Of a stretch of DNA of 64,000 nt, positions 55,389-64,000 are shown in pieces (the stretch's first letter is position 1; the number at the start of each line of letters is the position of its first letter). The stretch comes from Paracraurococcus ruber (GTDB lineage Bacteria > Pseudomonadota > Alphaproteobacteria > Acetobacterales > Acetobacteraceae). Both the position numbers and the translations under genes were made by a program. The stretch lies in NCBI RefSeq assembly GCF_004353985.1, contig NZ_SMOA01000002.1, positions 50,301-114,300 of the forward strand, in the 5' to 3' direction. A model generated the notes under the pieces. That model worked only from the letters and a program-made list of their open reading frames with translations, was not told the DNA's origin and made no database searches.

Positions 55389-56503
55389 AGGCCTTCGCCG
55401 CGGCTCACGGCCGCCACATCGGTCCCAGCGGCAACCCCGCGAACCGCGGCTGCATCGCCTTCCCCTGTGGCGGGGGGCGCTTCCGTCCCGCCCTCATCCT
55501 CCTCGCCCAGCCCCACCAGGTGCAGCGCCCGCCCGCGGATGCCGCGCTGCCCCAGGGCATGCACCAGCGCATCGTCGCGGCCATGCGTCACCCAGACCTC
55601 GGGCGCGCCCACCTCGTCCACCGTGCGGTTCAGGTCGTCCCAGTCGGCATGGTCGGAGATGACCATGGGCAGTTCGACGCCCCGCAGCTTCGCCCGCTGC
55701 CGCACCCGCATCCAGCCGCTGGCCACCCCGACCACCGGCTCGGTCAGCCGGCGCGCCCAGCGGTCCTGCACGGCGGAGGGCGGCGCCAGCACGATGGCGC
55801 CCCGCAGCGCCGCCTTGTTGGCGACCGTCGCCGGCTCCAGCGGGCCGAGCGCCACGCCCAGCGATTCGTACAGCTTGCAAAGGGCGGCCAGCGCGCCGTG
55901 CAGGTGGATCGGCCGGTCCCAGCCGGCCTCCCGCAGCAGGCGGATCAGCCTCTGGCACTTCCCCAGCGCATAGCAGCCGACGACATGCGTGCGGTCCGGG
56001 AACAGCGCGAGGCTCTTCAGCAGCTTGGCCACCTCCCCCTCCGGCGGCGGGTGGCGGAAGACCGGCAGGGCGAAGGTCGCCTCGGTCACGAAGACGTCGC
56101 AGGGCACCGGCTGGAAGGGGGCGCAGGTGGGGTCGCGCTGGCGCTTGTAGTCGCCCGAGACCACGGCGCGGCTGCCCTGCCAGTCCAGCACCACCTGGGC
56201 GCTGCCCAGCACATGCCCGGCCGGCACCAGGCGGATGGCGACGCCGCCCTGCTCCAGCACCTCGCCCGGGCCGATCGGCTGCTGCACCGCGCCGGCGCCG
56301 CCCTCGCCCATGCGCGCCCGCATGACCGCGAGGGTCTCGACCGTTGCCAGCACCGCCTGGTGGCCGGGCCGGGCATGGTCGGCATGGCCATGGGTGATCA
56401 CGGCGCGGTCCACCGGCCTGACCGGGTCGATGAAGAAGCCGCCCGGCTCGCAGTACAGCCCCTGCGGCGTCACGCGCAGCCAAGTCTCTGGATGCGGAGG
56501 CAT
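55385..56503 (-). CDS. Ligase-associated DNA damage response exonuclease (MBL fold)
   Basis: 372-residue metallo-beta-lactamase nuclease related to SNM1/Pso2. ITHGHADHARPGH carries the metal-binding HxHxDH (His38, His40, Asp42, His43), with DYKRQRD and the beta-CASP-like domain (YALGKCQRLIRLL, ISDHADWDDL, WVTHG). The C-terminal 35 residues after LGEEDEGG are Ala/Gly/Glu-rich and not conserved-looking. It trims DNA ends for the ligase. The first gene of the minus-strand pair; the upstream region is shared with the kinase. Confidence 0.93.
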   Translation of the reverse strand: MPPHPETWLRVTPQGLYCEPGGFFIDPVRPVDRAVITHGHADHARPGHQAVLATVETLAVMRARMGEGGAGAVQQPIGPGEVLEQGGVAIRLVPAGHVLGSAQVVLDWQGSRAVVSGDYKRQRDPTCAPFQPVPCDVFVTEATFALPVFRHPPPEGEVAKLLKSLALFPDRTHVVGCYALGKCQRLIRLLREAGWDRPIHLHGALAALCKLYESLGVALGPLEPATVANKAALRGAIVLAPPSAVQDRWARRLTEPVVGVASGWMRVRQRAKLRGVELPMVISDHADWDDLNRTVDEVGAPEVWVTHGRDDALVHALGQRGIRGRALHLVGLGEEDEGGTEAPPATGEGDAAAVRGVAAGTDVAAVSRGEGL

Positions 56504-56605
56504 GTATTACGCTGCGTCCCTTCTCCTGGGGCCCAAGGCAAAGCTGTGGTGGCGGCAACGCCCGGCAAGCAACACCGTGATTTGGGCGGAACCGCTCGGC
56601 CTGTC

Positions 56606-57682
56606 ATGCGTCACTCGGGACCGGGTCCGCAACGGGACGGCACGGGGGTGGCGGTGGAGGAGGCAGGATCGGAGGGCTTGGACCCGCTCGACGACGAAGC
56701 GCGCTTCCGCGCGCTGGCCGATCATGCCCCGGTGATGATCTGGCGCACCGGCCTGACCATGGGCTGCGACTACTTCAACCGGCCCTGGCTGGACTTCACC
56801 GGCCGCAGCATGGACCAGGAACGCGGCGAGGGCTGGGCCGACGGGGTGCACCCGGAGGACCGCGAGCGCTGCCTGCGGAGCTTCGCCGAGGCCTTCGCGG
56901 CGCGCAGCGAGTTTAGCATGGAATACCGCCTGCGCAGGCATGACGGGGCGTGGCGCTGGGTGCTGGACAAGGGCCGCCCGGTCTACCGCGACGGCGCCTT
57001 CGCCGGCTTCATCGGCAGTTGCACCGACCAGACCGACAGCCGGCAGGCGCTGGAGGACCATCGCCGCGCGCTGGAGGAGCGCGAGACGCTGCTGGCGGAG
57101 CTGCACCATCGGGTGAAGAACAACGCCCAGGCGACCACCTCCTTCCTCGGCCTGCAGGCCAGCCGCGCCAGCGACCCCATGGTCGCCGCCGCCCTGCGCG
57201 GCGCGGCCACGCGTGTGATGCTGGCAACGCTGGTGCAGGACCGCATGTTCCGCGTGCCGCCCGACGCCGGGGTGGAGCTGGGCGCCGAGCTGGCGACCAC
57301 CGCGCGGATGGCGCTGGAGATCACCGGCCGCCCCGGCATCACGCTGGACCTGCAGCTGGAGGATGCGCTGGACCTGCCGGTGTCGCAGGCGACCCCCCTG
57401 GCGCTGATCGTCAACGAGCTGGTGGTGAACGCCGCCCGCCATGCCTTCCCTGACGGGCGGGCCGGCCGCGTCGCCCTGTCGGTCCGCCGCGCCGGCCCCG
57501 GCCTGGGGGAGGTGGTGGTGGCGGATGACGGAATGGGCCTGGCGGAGCCGCCGCGGCGCAACACGCCGCAGGGCTGCCTCGGCCTGCACCTGGTTCCCCG
57601 CCTGGCGCGGCAGGCGCATGCCAGCCTGAAGCTGGACGGCAGCCAGGGCGTGCGCGCGACCATCCGCTTCGCCTGCCGGTAG
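56606..57682 (+). CDS. PAS-domain sensor histidine kinase (HisKA_2 type)
   Basis: 358 residues, no membrane segment. A PAS domain (about 31-145, FRALADHAPVMIWRTG and DRERCLRSFAEAF, IGSCTDQTDSRQALEDHR) leads to the HisKA_2 motif LHHRVKNN (His167/168) and an HATPase core (NELVVNAARHAFPDG, DDGMGL, LGLHLVPRLARQ). The start is uncertain: Met at 56606 or GTG at 56648. It probably senses an intracellular ligand and passes phosphate to a response regulator encoded elsewhere. It lies between the two halves of the DNA-repair set, an unusual position. Confidence 0.88.
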   Translation: MRHSGPGPQRDGTGVAVEEAGSEGLDPLDDEARFRALADHAPVMIWRTGLTMGCDYFNRPWLDFTGRSMDQERGEGWADGVHPEDRERCLRSFAEAFAARSEFSMEYRLRRHDGAWRWVLDKGRPVYRDGAFAGFIGSCTDQTDSRQALEDHRRALEERETLLAELHHRVKNNAQATTSFLGLQASRASDPMVAAALRGAATRVMLATLVQDRMFRVPPDAGVELGAELATTARMALEITGRPGITLDLQLEDALDLPVSQATPLALIVNELVVNAARHAFPDGRAGRVALSVRRAGPGLGEVVVADDGMGLAEPPRRNTPQGCLGLHLVPRLARQAHASLKLDGSQGVRATIRFACR

Positions 57683-57814
57683 CGGCCGCCGTCCCGCGAA
57701 CCCGCCCGGGCGGATCGTCCGGGCCGCCCGGCCGCCCCGGTGCCGCGGCCCGGGCGGAGGATGCATCGGGGCCGGCTTCACGGAACTGCGCCCCGCCGCC
57801 ATAGTGACGGCCGG

Positions 57815-60370
57815 ATGCGAACATTGCCGGAACCTTTTGCCGCCTGGTTCGCCGGGCGGGGCTGGACGCCGCGGCCGCACCAGCTGGCGCTGCTGCGCGC
57901 GGCCGAGGCGGGGGAGAGCGCCCTGCTCATCGCGCCCACCGGGGGCGGCAAGACGCTGGCCGGCTTCCTGCCGAGCCTGATCGACCTTGCCCGCGCCCCG
58001 CGGGCGGGGCTCCACACCCTCTATGTCTCGCCGCTGAAGGCGCTGGCGGTGGACATCGCGCGGAACCTCACGGCGCCGGTCGAGGATCTCTCGCTGCCCA
58101 TCCGCATCGAGACCCGCACCGGCGACACGCCGCAGAACCGCCGCGCCCGGCAGAAGGAGGATCCGCCCCACCTCCTGCTGACCACGCCGGAGAGCCTGGA
58201 GCTGCTGCTCTCCCAGCCCGCGGCCACAGAGTTCTTCGCCGGGCTGTCGGCGGTGGTGGTGGACGAGATCCATGCGCTGGCCGGCACCAAGCGCGGCGAC
58301 CAGCTGGCGCTGGGCCTCTCGCGCCTCGGCACCCTGGCGCCTGCGGCGCGGCGGGTCGGGCTCTCGGCGACGGTGGCGCATCCCGAGCCGCTGCGCGCCT
58401 TCCTCTCGCCGACCGGGCAAGCGGCGGATGTGCGGCTTGTGCAGGTGCGCGGCGGCGCGGCGCCGAAGCTGACGGTGCAGCTGCCCGAGGGCCACCTGCC
58501 CTGGGGCGGCCATATGGGCCTGGCCAGCGCGCCCGAGATCTACCGGAAGATCCGCGAGGCCCGCGTCACCATCGTCTTCGTCAACACCCGGGCCCAGGCG
58601 GAGCTGGTCTTCCAGGCGCTGTGGAAGCTGAACGACGATGCGCTGGCGATCGCCCTGCATCACGGGAGCCTCACCGTGGAACAGCGCCGCAAGGTCGAGG
58701 CGGCGATGGCACTCGGAAAGCTGCGGGCGGTGGTCGCCACCGCCTCGCTCGACCTCGGCATCGACTGGGGCGACGTGGACCAGGTGATCCAGGTCGGCGC
58801 GCCGAAGGGCGTCGCGCGGCTGCTGCAGCGGGTGGGCCGCGCCAACCACCGGATGGACGAGCCCAGCCGCGCCGTCCTGGTCCCCGCCAACCGCTTCGAG
58901 GTCATCGAATGCGCCGCCGCGCTGGAGGCGGTGCGGCATGAGGAGCTGGACGGCGACCCGCCGCGGCCCGGCGGACTCGACGTGCTGGCGCAGCATGTGC
59001 TGGCCATGGCCTGCCACGCGCCCTTCGACCCGGATGCGCTGTACGCGGAAGTGACCCGCGCCGCGCCCTATGCCGGCCTGACCCGCCGCGACTTCGACGA
59101 CGTGGTCCGCTTCGTCGAGGATGGCGGCTATGCGCTGCGGGTCTATGAGCGCTTCCGCAAGCTGTTCCGCGATTCGGAGGGGCTGGTCCATGTGCGGGAC
59201 CAGCGGGTGGCGCGGCAGCTGCGGATGAATCTCGGCACCATCGTGGAGACGCCGATGGTGAAGGTCCGCTTGCGCGGCGGGCCCCTGCTGGGGGAGGTGG
59301 AGGAGTGGTTCGTCTCCACCCTGCTGCCCGGCGACGGCTTCATGTTCGCCGGGCAGGCCCTGCGCTTCGAGGCGCTGGACGGGATGAGCGCCATCGTCTC
59401 CCGCGGCGGCACCCGGGGGGAGCTGCGGGTGCCCGCCTATGCCGGCAGCCGCATGCCGCTGACCACCTGGCTGGCGGCGCGGGTGCGGGAGATCCTGCAC
59501 GACCCGAAGAAGTGGCGCCTGCTGCCCGACCCGGTCCGCGACTGGCTGCGCCTGCAGCAGAAGCGCAGCATGCTGCCGGAGCAGGACGGGCTGCTCATCG
59601 AGACCTTCCCGCGCGGCGGCCGCTGGTTCCTCGTCGCCTACTGCTTCGAGGGGCGGCTGGCGCACCAGACGCTCGGCATGCTCGTCACCCGGCGGATGGA
59701 GCGGCTGGGCTACGGCCCCATGGGCTACCTCGCCACCGACTACGTCCTCGCCGCCTGGAGCGCCTTCGAGCCGACCGATGTCGAACCGCTGTTCGAGGAG
59801 GACATCCTCGGCGAGGATCTCGAGGAATGGATGGCGGAAAGCAGCATGCTCCGCCGCACCTTCCGCAACATCGCCACCATCGCCGGGCTGATCGAGAAGA
59901 ACCACCCGGGGCAGGAGAAGTCCGGCCGCCAGATGACCATGAACTCCGACCTGATCTACGACGTGCTGCGCAAGCATGAACCGGACCACATCCTGCTGCG
60001 CGCCACCCGCCAGGAAGCCGCCGGCGGGCTGACCGATGTCGCCCGGATCGGCCTGCTGCTGGCCCGGGCGAAGGGCCGCATCCGCCACCAGGTGCTCGAC
60101 CGCGTCTCGCCCCTTGCCGTGCCGGCGCTGATCGAGGAGGGGCGCGAATGGGTCGCCGGCGGTGCCGAGGACGCGCTGCTGGCCGAGGCGGCGGCGCTGG
60201 TGGAGGAAGCGACGGATGGCGACGAGGTGTTCTCCGGGATCCTGGCCGAGGTGACCGAGGGCGTGCGCGCCAACCCCGGCCGGGTGGTGGACAAGCCCCG
60301 CCAGCGCGACCGCAAGCAGCGCTTCAACCGCTTCATCCGCAGCGCGCCGAAGAGCGTGAGCGGCGCATGA
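57815..60370 (+). CDS. Ligase-associated DEXH-box helicase (Lhr-core type)
   Basis: 851-residue superfamily 2 helicase. Walker A APTGGGKT (40-47), DEIH box (150-153), GLSATVAHP and motif VI QRVGRANHR, followed by an Lhr-type winged-helix and beta-barrel region. It unwinds DNA 3' to 5' in related Lhr-core proteins. The start at 57815 is the Met at MRTLPEPF; a longer frame begins 25 codons earlier but lacks support. It overlaps pdeM by four bases. Confidence 0.94.
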   Translation: MRTLPEPFAAWFAGRGWTPRPHQLALLRAAEAGESALLIAPTGGGKTLAGFLPSLIDLARAPRAGLHTLYVSPLKALAVDIARNLTAPVEDLSLPIRIETRTGDTPQNRRARQKEDPPHLLLTTPESLELLLSQPAATEFFAGLSAVVVDEIHALAGTKRGDQLALGLSRLGTLAPAARRVGLSATVAHPEPLRAFLSPTGQAADVRLVQVRGGAAPKLTVQLPEGHLPWGGHMGLASAPEIYRKIREARVTIVFVNTRAQAELVFQALWKLNDDALAIALHHGSLTVEQRRKVEAAMALGKLRAVVATASLDLGIDWGDVDQVIQVGAPKGVARLLQRVGRANHRMDEPSRAVLVPANRFEVIECAAALEAVRHEELDGDPPRPGGLDVLAQHVLAMACHAPFDPDALYAEVTRAAPYAGLTRRDFDDVVRFVEDGGYALRVYERFRKLFRDSEGLVHVRDQRVARQLRMNLGTIVETPMVKVRLRGGPLLGEVEEWFVSTLLPGDGFMFAGQALRFEALDGMSAIVSRGGTRGELRVPAYAGSRMPLTTWLAARVREILHDPKKWRLLPDPVRDWLRLQQKRSMLPEQDGLLIETFPRGGRWFLVAYCFEGRLAHQTLGMLVTRRMERLGYGPMGYLATDYVLAAWSAFEPTDVEPLFEEDILGEDLEEWMAESSMLRRTFRNIATIAGLIEKNHPGQEKSGRQMTMNSDLIYDVLRKHEPDHILLRATRQEAAGGLTDVARIGLLLARAKGRIRHQVLDRVSPLAVPALIEEGREWVAGGAEDALLAEAAALVEEATDGDEVFSGILAEVTEGVRANPGRVVDKPRQRDRKQRFNRFIRSAPKSVSGA

Positions 60371-61074
60371 CCCCGGCGCCGCTGCACGTGGCGGGGGAGC
60401 GGCTGATGCTCGACCCCGCCGGGCTGCTCGCCTGGCCGGCGCGCCGGACGCTGGTCGTCGGCGACCTGCACCTGGAGAAGGGCAGCCATTTCGCCCGGGG
60501 CGGCCGCTTCGTGCCGCCCTACGACACGCGGGAGACGCTGCAGCGCCTGCACCTGGCGCTGCGCCGCTGGCGGCCGGCGCGCGTCATCCTGCTCGGCGAC
60601 AGCTTCCACGATGCCGGCGGCGCCGGGCGGCTGGCCGCCGAGGATGCAGCGCTGCTGCGGCGGATGCTGGACGGCGTGGAACTGCTCTGGGTGCTGGGCA
60701 ACCATGATCCCGTGGCGCCGGCCGGCCTGCCCGGCACGGCGCTGGAGGAGGTGCAGGACGGGCCGCTGACCTTCCGGCACGAGGCGCGGCGCGGCCCGGT
60801 GAAGCCGGCCGAGATCAGCGGCCATTTCCACCCCAAGGCCACCATGCCGACGCGCTGCGGCGGCGTGACGCGGCCCTGCTTCGTCGCCGATGCCTGGCGC
60901 GTCATGCTGCCGGCCTTTGGCGCCTATACCGGCGGGCTGGATGCCGGCGACCCCGCCATCGCCGGCCTCTTCCCGCGCGGCGCGCGGCTGTTCCTGCTGG
61001 GGCAGGACCGGCTCTACTCCATGCCCACCGGCCCTGCCCGCGGCCTGCGGGTTACGGCAGCAGGATCTGCGTGA
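60367..61074 (+). CDS. pdeM: Ligase-associated DNA damage response phosphoesterase PdeM
   Basis: 235-residue calcineurin-like enzyme. GDLHLEKG (Asp33, His35), GDSFHD (Asp78), GNHDP (Asn112, His113) and GHFHPK are the metal-binding motifs. It hydrolyses phosphodiesters in related proteins and is a member of the ligase, exonuclease, helicase, phosphoesterase set. It overlaps the helicase gene by four bases and the convergent fasciclin gene by 23. Confidence 0.93.
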   Translation: MTPAPLHVAGERLMLDPAGLLAWPARRTLVVGDLHLEKGSHFARGGRFVPPYDTRETLQRLHLALRRWRPARVILLGDSFHDAGGAGRLAAEDAALLRRMLDGVELLWVLGNHDPVAPAGLPGTALEEVQDGPLTFRHEARRGPVKPAEISGHFHPKATMPTRCGGVTRPCFVADAWRVMLPAFGAYTGGLDAGDPAIAGLFPRGARLFLLGQDRLYSMPTGPARGLRVTAAGSA

Positions 61075-61642
61075 CCGGGTAGATGATGCCGTTGGTGGCG
61101 ATGATCGGCGCGCCGTCCACCGCGGCCGGCGGCAGCACGTTCAGGCCGCCGACACCGAAGGTGGAGGATTGCCGCTCCGGCGCCGGGTTCGTCACCGCGA
61201 TGGTGCCGCCCTGCGACGCGATGCGCAGCACGCCGCCCGCCACCGTCTTCATCTGCCGGTCGCCGGTCATCTGCTCCGGCGTCAGGGCGATGCCGGGGAT
61301 GACATGGTAGCCGATGAGCGAGCGCAGCCGGACGATGTCCGGGCTGGCGCCCGACAGCGTGCCGCCGCCGCTGCCGCCGGTGCCCTGCGCCAGCAGGTCC
61401 TGCAGCATGGCGGCGGAGGCGCCGTTGAAGGCCGCGTCGGTCGGCGCGAAGAGCGTCATCGGCCCGGCGCCGCGGAACTGGTCGGTGGCGCCGCCGCGGC
61501 CAATGATTTCCAGGAAGCGGTTGAAGCGCGGGTCGCCGGCCAGCGTGTCCACGACGTTGCGCATCTGCGCCTGGGCCAGGCGGGGCAGCGCCAGCAGCGC
61601 GGCGCCGGCGACCAGGACCTGGCGCCGGTTCGAGATGGGCAT
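61052..61642 (-). CDS. Secreted fasciclin (FAS1) domain protein
   Basis: 196 residues. A Tat-like signal (SNRRQVLVAGAALLALPRLAQA) precedes one FAS1 domain with NVVDTLAGDPRFNRFLEIIG, MTLFAPTDAAFNG (H1), RSLIGYHVIPGI, and TNGIIYPVTQILLP (end motif). A Gly/Ser-rich insertion lies between H1 and YHV. Such proteins act as adhesion or matrix factors. The strong AAGGAG site precedes the Met at 61642. The end overlaps pdeM. Confidence 0.92.
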   Translation of the reverse strand: MPISNRRQVLVAGAALLALPRLAQAQMRNVVDTLAGDPRFNRFLEIIGRGGATDQFRGAGPMTLFAPTDAAFNGASAAMLQDLLAQGTGGSGGGTLSGASPDIVRLRSLIGYHVIPGIALTPEQMTGDRQMKTVAGGVLRIASQGGTIAVTNPAPERQSSTFGVGGLNVLPPAAVDGAPIIATNGIIYPVTQILLP

Positions 61643-62579
61643 GCGGAATCTCCTTCTGCGGGGCGACGGCGCGCCGGGGTTGACGCTGCCGTTTGTGCCC
61701 CGCCGCAACGCCACAGAACCGCATCGGTTCGCGCCGGGACCGACCGGCGCGGGCAGCACATCCGCGTTGCCGCCGCGCCCTGCCGGAAAACCTTCCAGCG
61801 CCGCCGGGTGTCGTCGCCGGCCCGCGGCGCGGCCCGATGCCTCGCGGGAACCCGCAGGCGGCCGGCAGCGGCGGGCAATCTCGCGCCACGCTCGGCGGGC
61901 CGGGGCGGTGCGGCGGCCGGTCATCGCGCCGGCCTCGCCCGCGCCGGTCCGTTCGAAACCTCCACATGCGCAGCCAGCGCCCGGAAGAACATCCATCCAT
62001 GGGTTACGTGCTGGCTTCGACCTTGCCGGAACGGGGCATGCACCAGCAACGTCGTCACCTGGCTGGCCCGGGCGGCACGAGCGGCGTGGCGCTGCCGGAT
62101 GGCGCCGTCTTCACGGTGCCGCCTGCAGCCTCCTGTCGCCTGGTTCGACCGGTCGCTGACCCGTTCCCAATCGGCCCCGGCCTCAAGCTCTCCCCCTCGC
62201 CGGCAGGTTGCGTCGTCCGGCGGGGGAGCGGCTTGCACCGCGATGGTGTCGGATCCCGCGCCTGCTTCTGGTTCCTGCTAGGATCCTTCGTCGGCCAAGG
62301 CCCCGCCGGCGCCCGCGCAATGCGGGTCCAGGGCAGGGTCGGCACCGCCGACCTGCCCGTCCCGACCATCGAGTTCTGCCTGGAGCCGATGCCGGAGCCG
62401 GCGCGCCTCACGCGGCGCCGGCCTGCCCGGCCTCGCCGGACTGCGCCGCCGCCGCGCCGCCCGAGCCCCGCCGCCGGGCCCCGCGACCGGACCTCCCCGG
62501 CGCCGGGCGGAGTATCCCCATGCCTCGCCGGCGCCGGCCTCCCGCGCCCGCGGCCGCACCCTACATGGAGGGGATGGCC
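61643..62579. other. Gene-free 937-bp stretch between fasciclin and photolyase genes
   Basis: No protein-like coding region found. A 105-codon frame on the minus strand (62238-61921) is the best candidate but its third-position G+C is lower than that of neighbours and it shows no motif. The sequence before the photolyase is very rich in CG and C-runs. It may hold regulatory sites not seen by eye. Confidence 0.5.
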
Positions 62580-64000
62580 ATGCCCCGTCCCGCCCTCGCC
62601 TGGTTTCGCCAGGATCTCCGCCTTGCCGACAACCCTGCCCTCCGTGCCGCCGCCGAAGGGGGACGCCCCGTCCTGCCCGTCTTCGTGCTGGACGATGCCG
62701 CGGCCGGCCCCTGGGCCGCCGGCGGCGCCGCCCGCTGGTGGCTGAAATCCTCGCTCGCGGCGCTGGGGCGGGACCTGGCGGCGCGCGGCGCGCCCCTGCT
62801 GCTGGCGCGCGGCCGGGCGGAGATCGTCATCCCGGCGCTGGCCGAGGCCACCGGCGCCGCCGAGGTCCTGGCCGGCCGGCTCTACGAGCCCTGGGCGCGG
62901 GAGCGCGACCGGCGGGTGGCCGAGGCGCTGGGCGCGGCCGGCCGCGACCTCCGCCTCCTCACCTCGACCCTGCTGCGGGAGCCGGAGACGGTGCGCAGCG
63001 GCACCGGCCGGCCCTATGCGGTCTATTCGCCCTTCGCCAAGTCGGTGATCGGCATGGGTGAGCCGGAGGCGCCCCTGCCCGCGCCCGACCGCCTGCGCCC
63101 CCTCGCTACCCCGCCGCCGGGGGAGGCGCTGGACAGCCTGCCGCTCTACCCCGTGCCGGGGGAGCCGGACTGGGCGCGCGACTTCGGCACGCTCTGGCAG
63201 CCGGGGGAGGATGGCGCGACGGCGCGGCTCGGCCGCTTCCTCGCCGGGCCGGTGACGGGCTACGCCAACGGCCGCAACGACCCGGGCACCGAGGGCACCT
63301 CCGGCCTGTCGCCGCATCTCCGCTGGGGGGAGATCTCGCCGCGCCAGGTCTGGCATGCGGTGCGGGGCGCGCTGCCGAAGGACCCCGAGCTGGCGAAGCC
63401 GTTCCTCGGCGAGATCCTGTGGCGCGAGTTCAGCTACCACCTGCTGTTCCACCGGCCGGAGATGCCGGACCGGGCGCTGCGCGACCGCTTCGCCGCCTTC
63501 CCCTTCCAGCCCGATGCGGCGCTGCTGCAGGCCTGGCAGCGCGGCCGCACCGGCTATCCCATCGTCGATGCCGGCATGCGGCAGCTCTGGCGCTTCGGCT
63601 GGATGCACAACCGGGTGCGGATGATCGCGGCGTCCTTCCTGGTGAAGCACCTGCTGCAACCCTGGCAGGCCGGCAGCGCCTGGTTCTGGGACACGCTGGT
63701 GGATGCCGACCTCGCCTCCAACAGCGCGTCCTGGCAGTGGATCGCCGGCAGCGGCACCGATGCGGCACCCTATTTCCGGGTGTTCAACCCGGTGCTGCAG
63801 GGCGAGAAATTCGACCCCGAGGGGCGCTATGTCCGCCGCTTCGTCCCGGAACTGGCCCGCCTGCCGGATCGCTGGATCCACCGGCCCTGGGAAGCGCCGG
63901 CGGCGGTGCTGGCGGGGGCCGGCGTGGCGCTGGGCCGCGGCTATCCGCGGCCGGCGATCGACCATGCCGCGGGGCGCGACCGGGCCCTGGCCGCGCTGCG
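62580..64000 (+). CDS. Deoxyribodipyrimidine photolyase (3' end cut)
   Basis: 473 codons visible, cut by the window end. The N-terminal domain has WFRQDLRLADNPAL; the FAD domain has GTSGLSPHLRWGEISPRQVW, the DNA/FAD region WRFGWMHNRVRMIAASFLVKHLL, and SNSASWQWIAGSG, all class I CPD photolyase signatures. The protein repairs UV-made pyrimidine dimers with blue light. The start at 62580 is favoured over Met at 62565 and 62574 because GGAGGGG lies about eight bases before it. Its stop is outside the window. Confidence 0.94.
   Translation, partial: MPRPALAWFRQDLRLADNPALRAAAEGGRPVLPVFVLDDAAAGPWAAGGAARWWLKSSLAALGRDLAARGAPLLLARGRAEIVIPALAEATGAAEVLAGRLYEPWARERDRRVAEALGAAGRDLRLLTSTLLREPETVRSGTGRPYAVYSPFAKSVIGMGEPEAPLPAPDRLRPLATPPPGEALDSLPLYPVPGEPDWARDFGTLWQPGEDGATARLGRFLAGPVTGYANGRNDPGTEGTSGLSPHLRWGEISPRQVWHAVRGALPKDPELAKPFLGEILWREFSYHLLFHRPEMPDRALRDRFAAFPFQPDAALLQAWQRGRTGYPIVDAGMRQLWRFGWMHNRVRMIAASFLVKHLLQPWQAGSAWFWDTLVDADLASNSASWQWIAGSGTDAAPYFRVFNPVLQGEKFDPEGRYVRRFVPELARLPDRWIHRPWEAPAAVLAGAGVALGRGYPRPAIDHAAGRDRALAAL

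Noticed and set aside
53691..55973. A 760-codon plus-strand frame opposite the DNA ligase
   Set aside because: The ligase on the minus strand has the KWDG active site and full family length; the plus frame has no domain.
56507..60088. A 1193-codon open frame on the minus strand across the helicase and kinase genes
   Set aside because: It is antisense to a helicase with a complete motif set and is His/Arg/Gly-rich without any domain. Long antisense frames are expected at this G+C content.
61921..62238. A 105-codon minus-strand frame in the gap before the photolyase
   Set aside because: Third-position G+C is lower than in real neighbours and no motif or ribosome site is seen. Kept only as a remark.

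Overview
The window is a piece of a very G+C-rich (about 70% or more by eye) alphaproteobacterial chromosome. Gene content suggests a free-living aerobic member of the Acetobacteraceae, Roseomonas-like: Bug-type tricarboxylate receptors, a PHB-type acetoacetyl-CoA reductase, a hisZ-purA pair, the CstA/YbdD pair, a ligase-associated DNA-repair gene set and many CoA-linked catabolic enzymes. The genus is inferred from style and content, not from a marker gene. I see no rRNA, tRNA, insertion sequence, prophage or CRISPR array. Coding density is high and the genes sit in short, often overlapping operons.

Layout. 1-5197: a cut Bug receptor and an SDR, a small cytochrome c, phbB, a small acidic protein, then an overlapping trio (double YCII protein, AhpD-like protein, SGNH hydrolase). 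5265-12132: small membrane proteins, an EamA exporter, DoxX, a secreted protein, purA and hisZ, a HAD hydrolase and a DUF1194 protein. 12247-18492: an alpha/beta hydrolase, cstA-ybdD, an SDR, a second Bug receptor and a PEP-CTERM-like secreted protein. 18951-24780: a GST, a D-aminoacylase-type amidohydrolase, a DUF924 protein, a gamma-glutamyltransferase and an enoyl-CoA hydratase.

24871-30408 is a complete phosphate operon, pstS-pstC-pstA-pstB-phoU-phoB, behind a PhoB-box-like repeat; the kinase gene phoR is not present. 31088-44935 looks like an aromatic-compound island: a kynurenine-formamidase-like hydrolase, a five-gene LIV-type ABC importer, a cupin, a flavoprotein hydroxylase, and two divergent units. 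The left unit encodes a fused FAD monooxygenase/old-yellow-enzyme of the 2-aminobenzoyl-CoA monooxygenase/reductase type. The right unit encodes an SDR, a MarR regulator, an enoyl-CoA hydratase, a benzoate-type CoA ligase and a RidA enamine deaminase. Their shared intergenic region holds two copies of a 22-bp repeat that look like the MarR operator. The most economical reading is aerobic CoA-dependent degradation of anthranilate (2-aminobenzoate).

44978-53637: a cytochrome P450, RlpA, an iron locus (bfr, bfd and a Fe3+-binding protein with a good Fur-box match), a two-subunit GMC dehydrogenase, a glyoxalase-type protein, a ribbon-helix-helix protein and an HpcH/HpaI aldolase. 53712-61074 holds the four genes known as the ligase-associated DNA damage set (ATP-dependent ligase and MBL-fold exonuclease on one strand, DEXH helicase and PdeM phosphoesterase on the other). 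A PAS-HisKA_2 sensor kinase gene lies between the two halves. A fasciclin protein and a photolyase, cut by the window end, follow.
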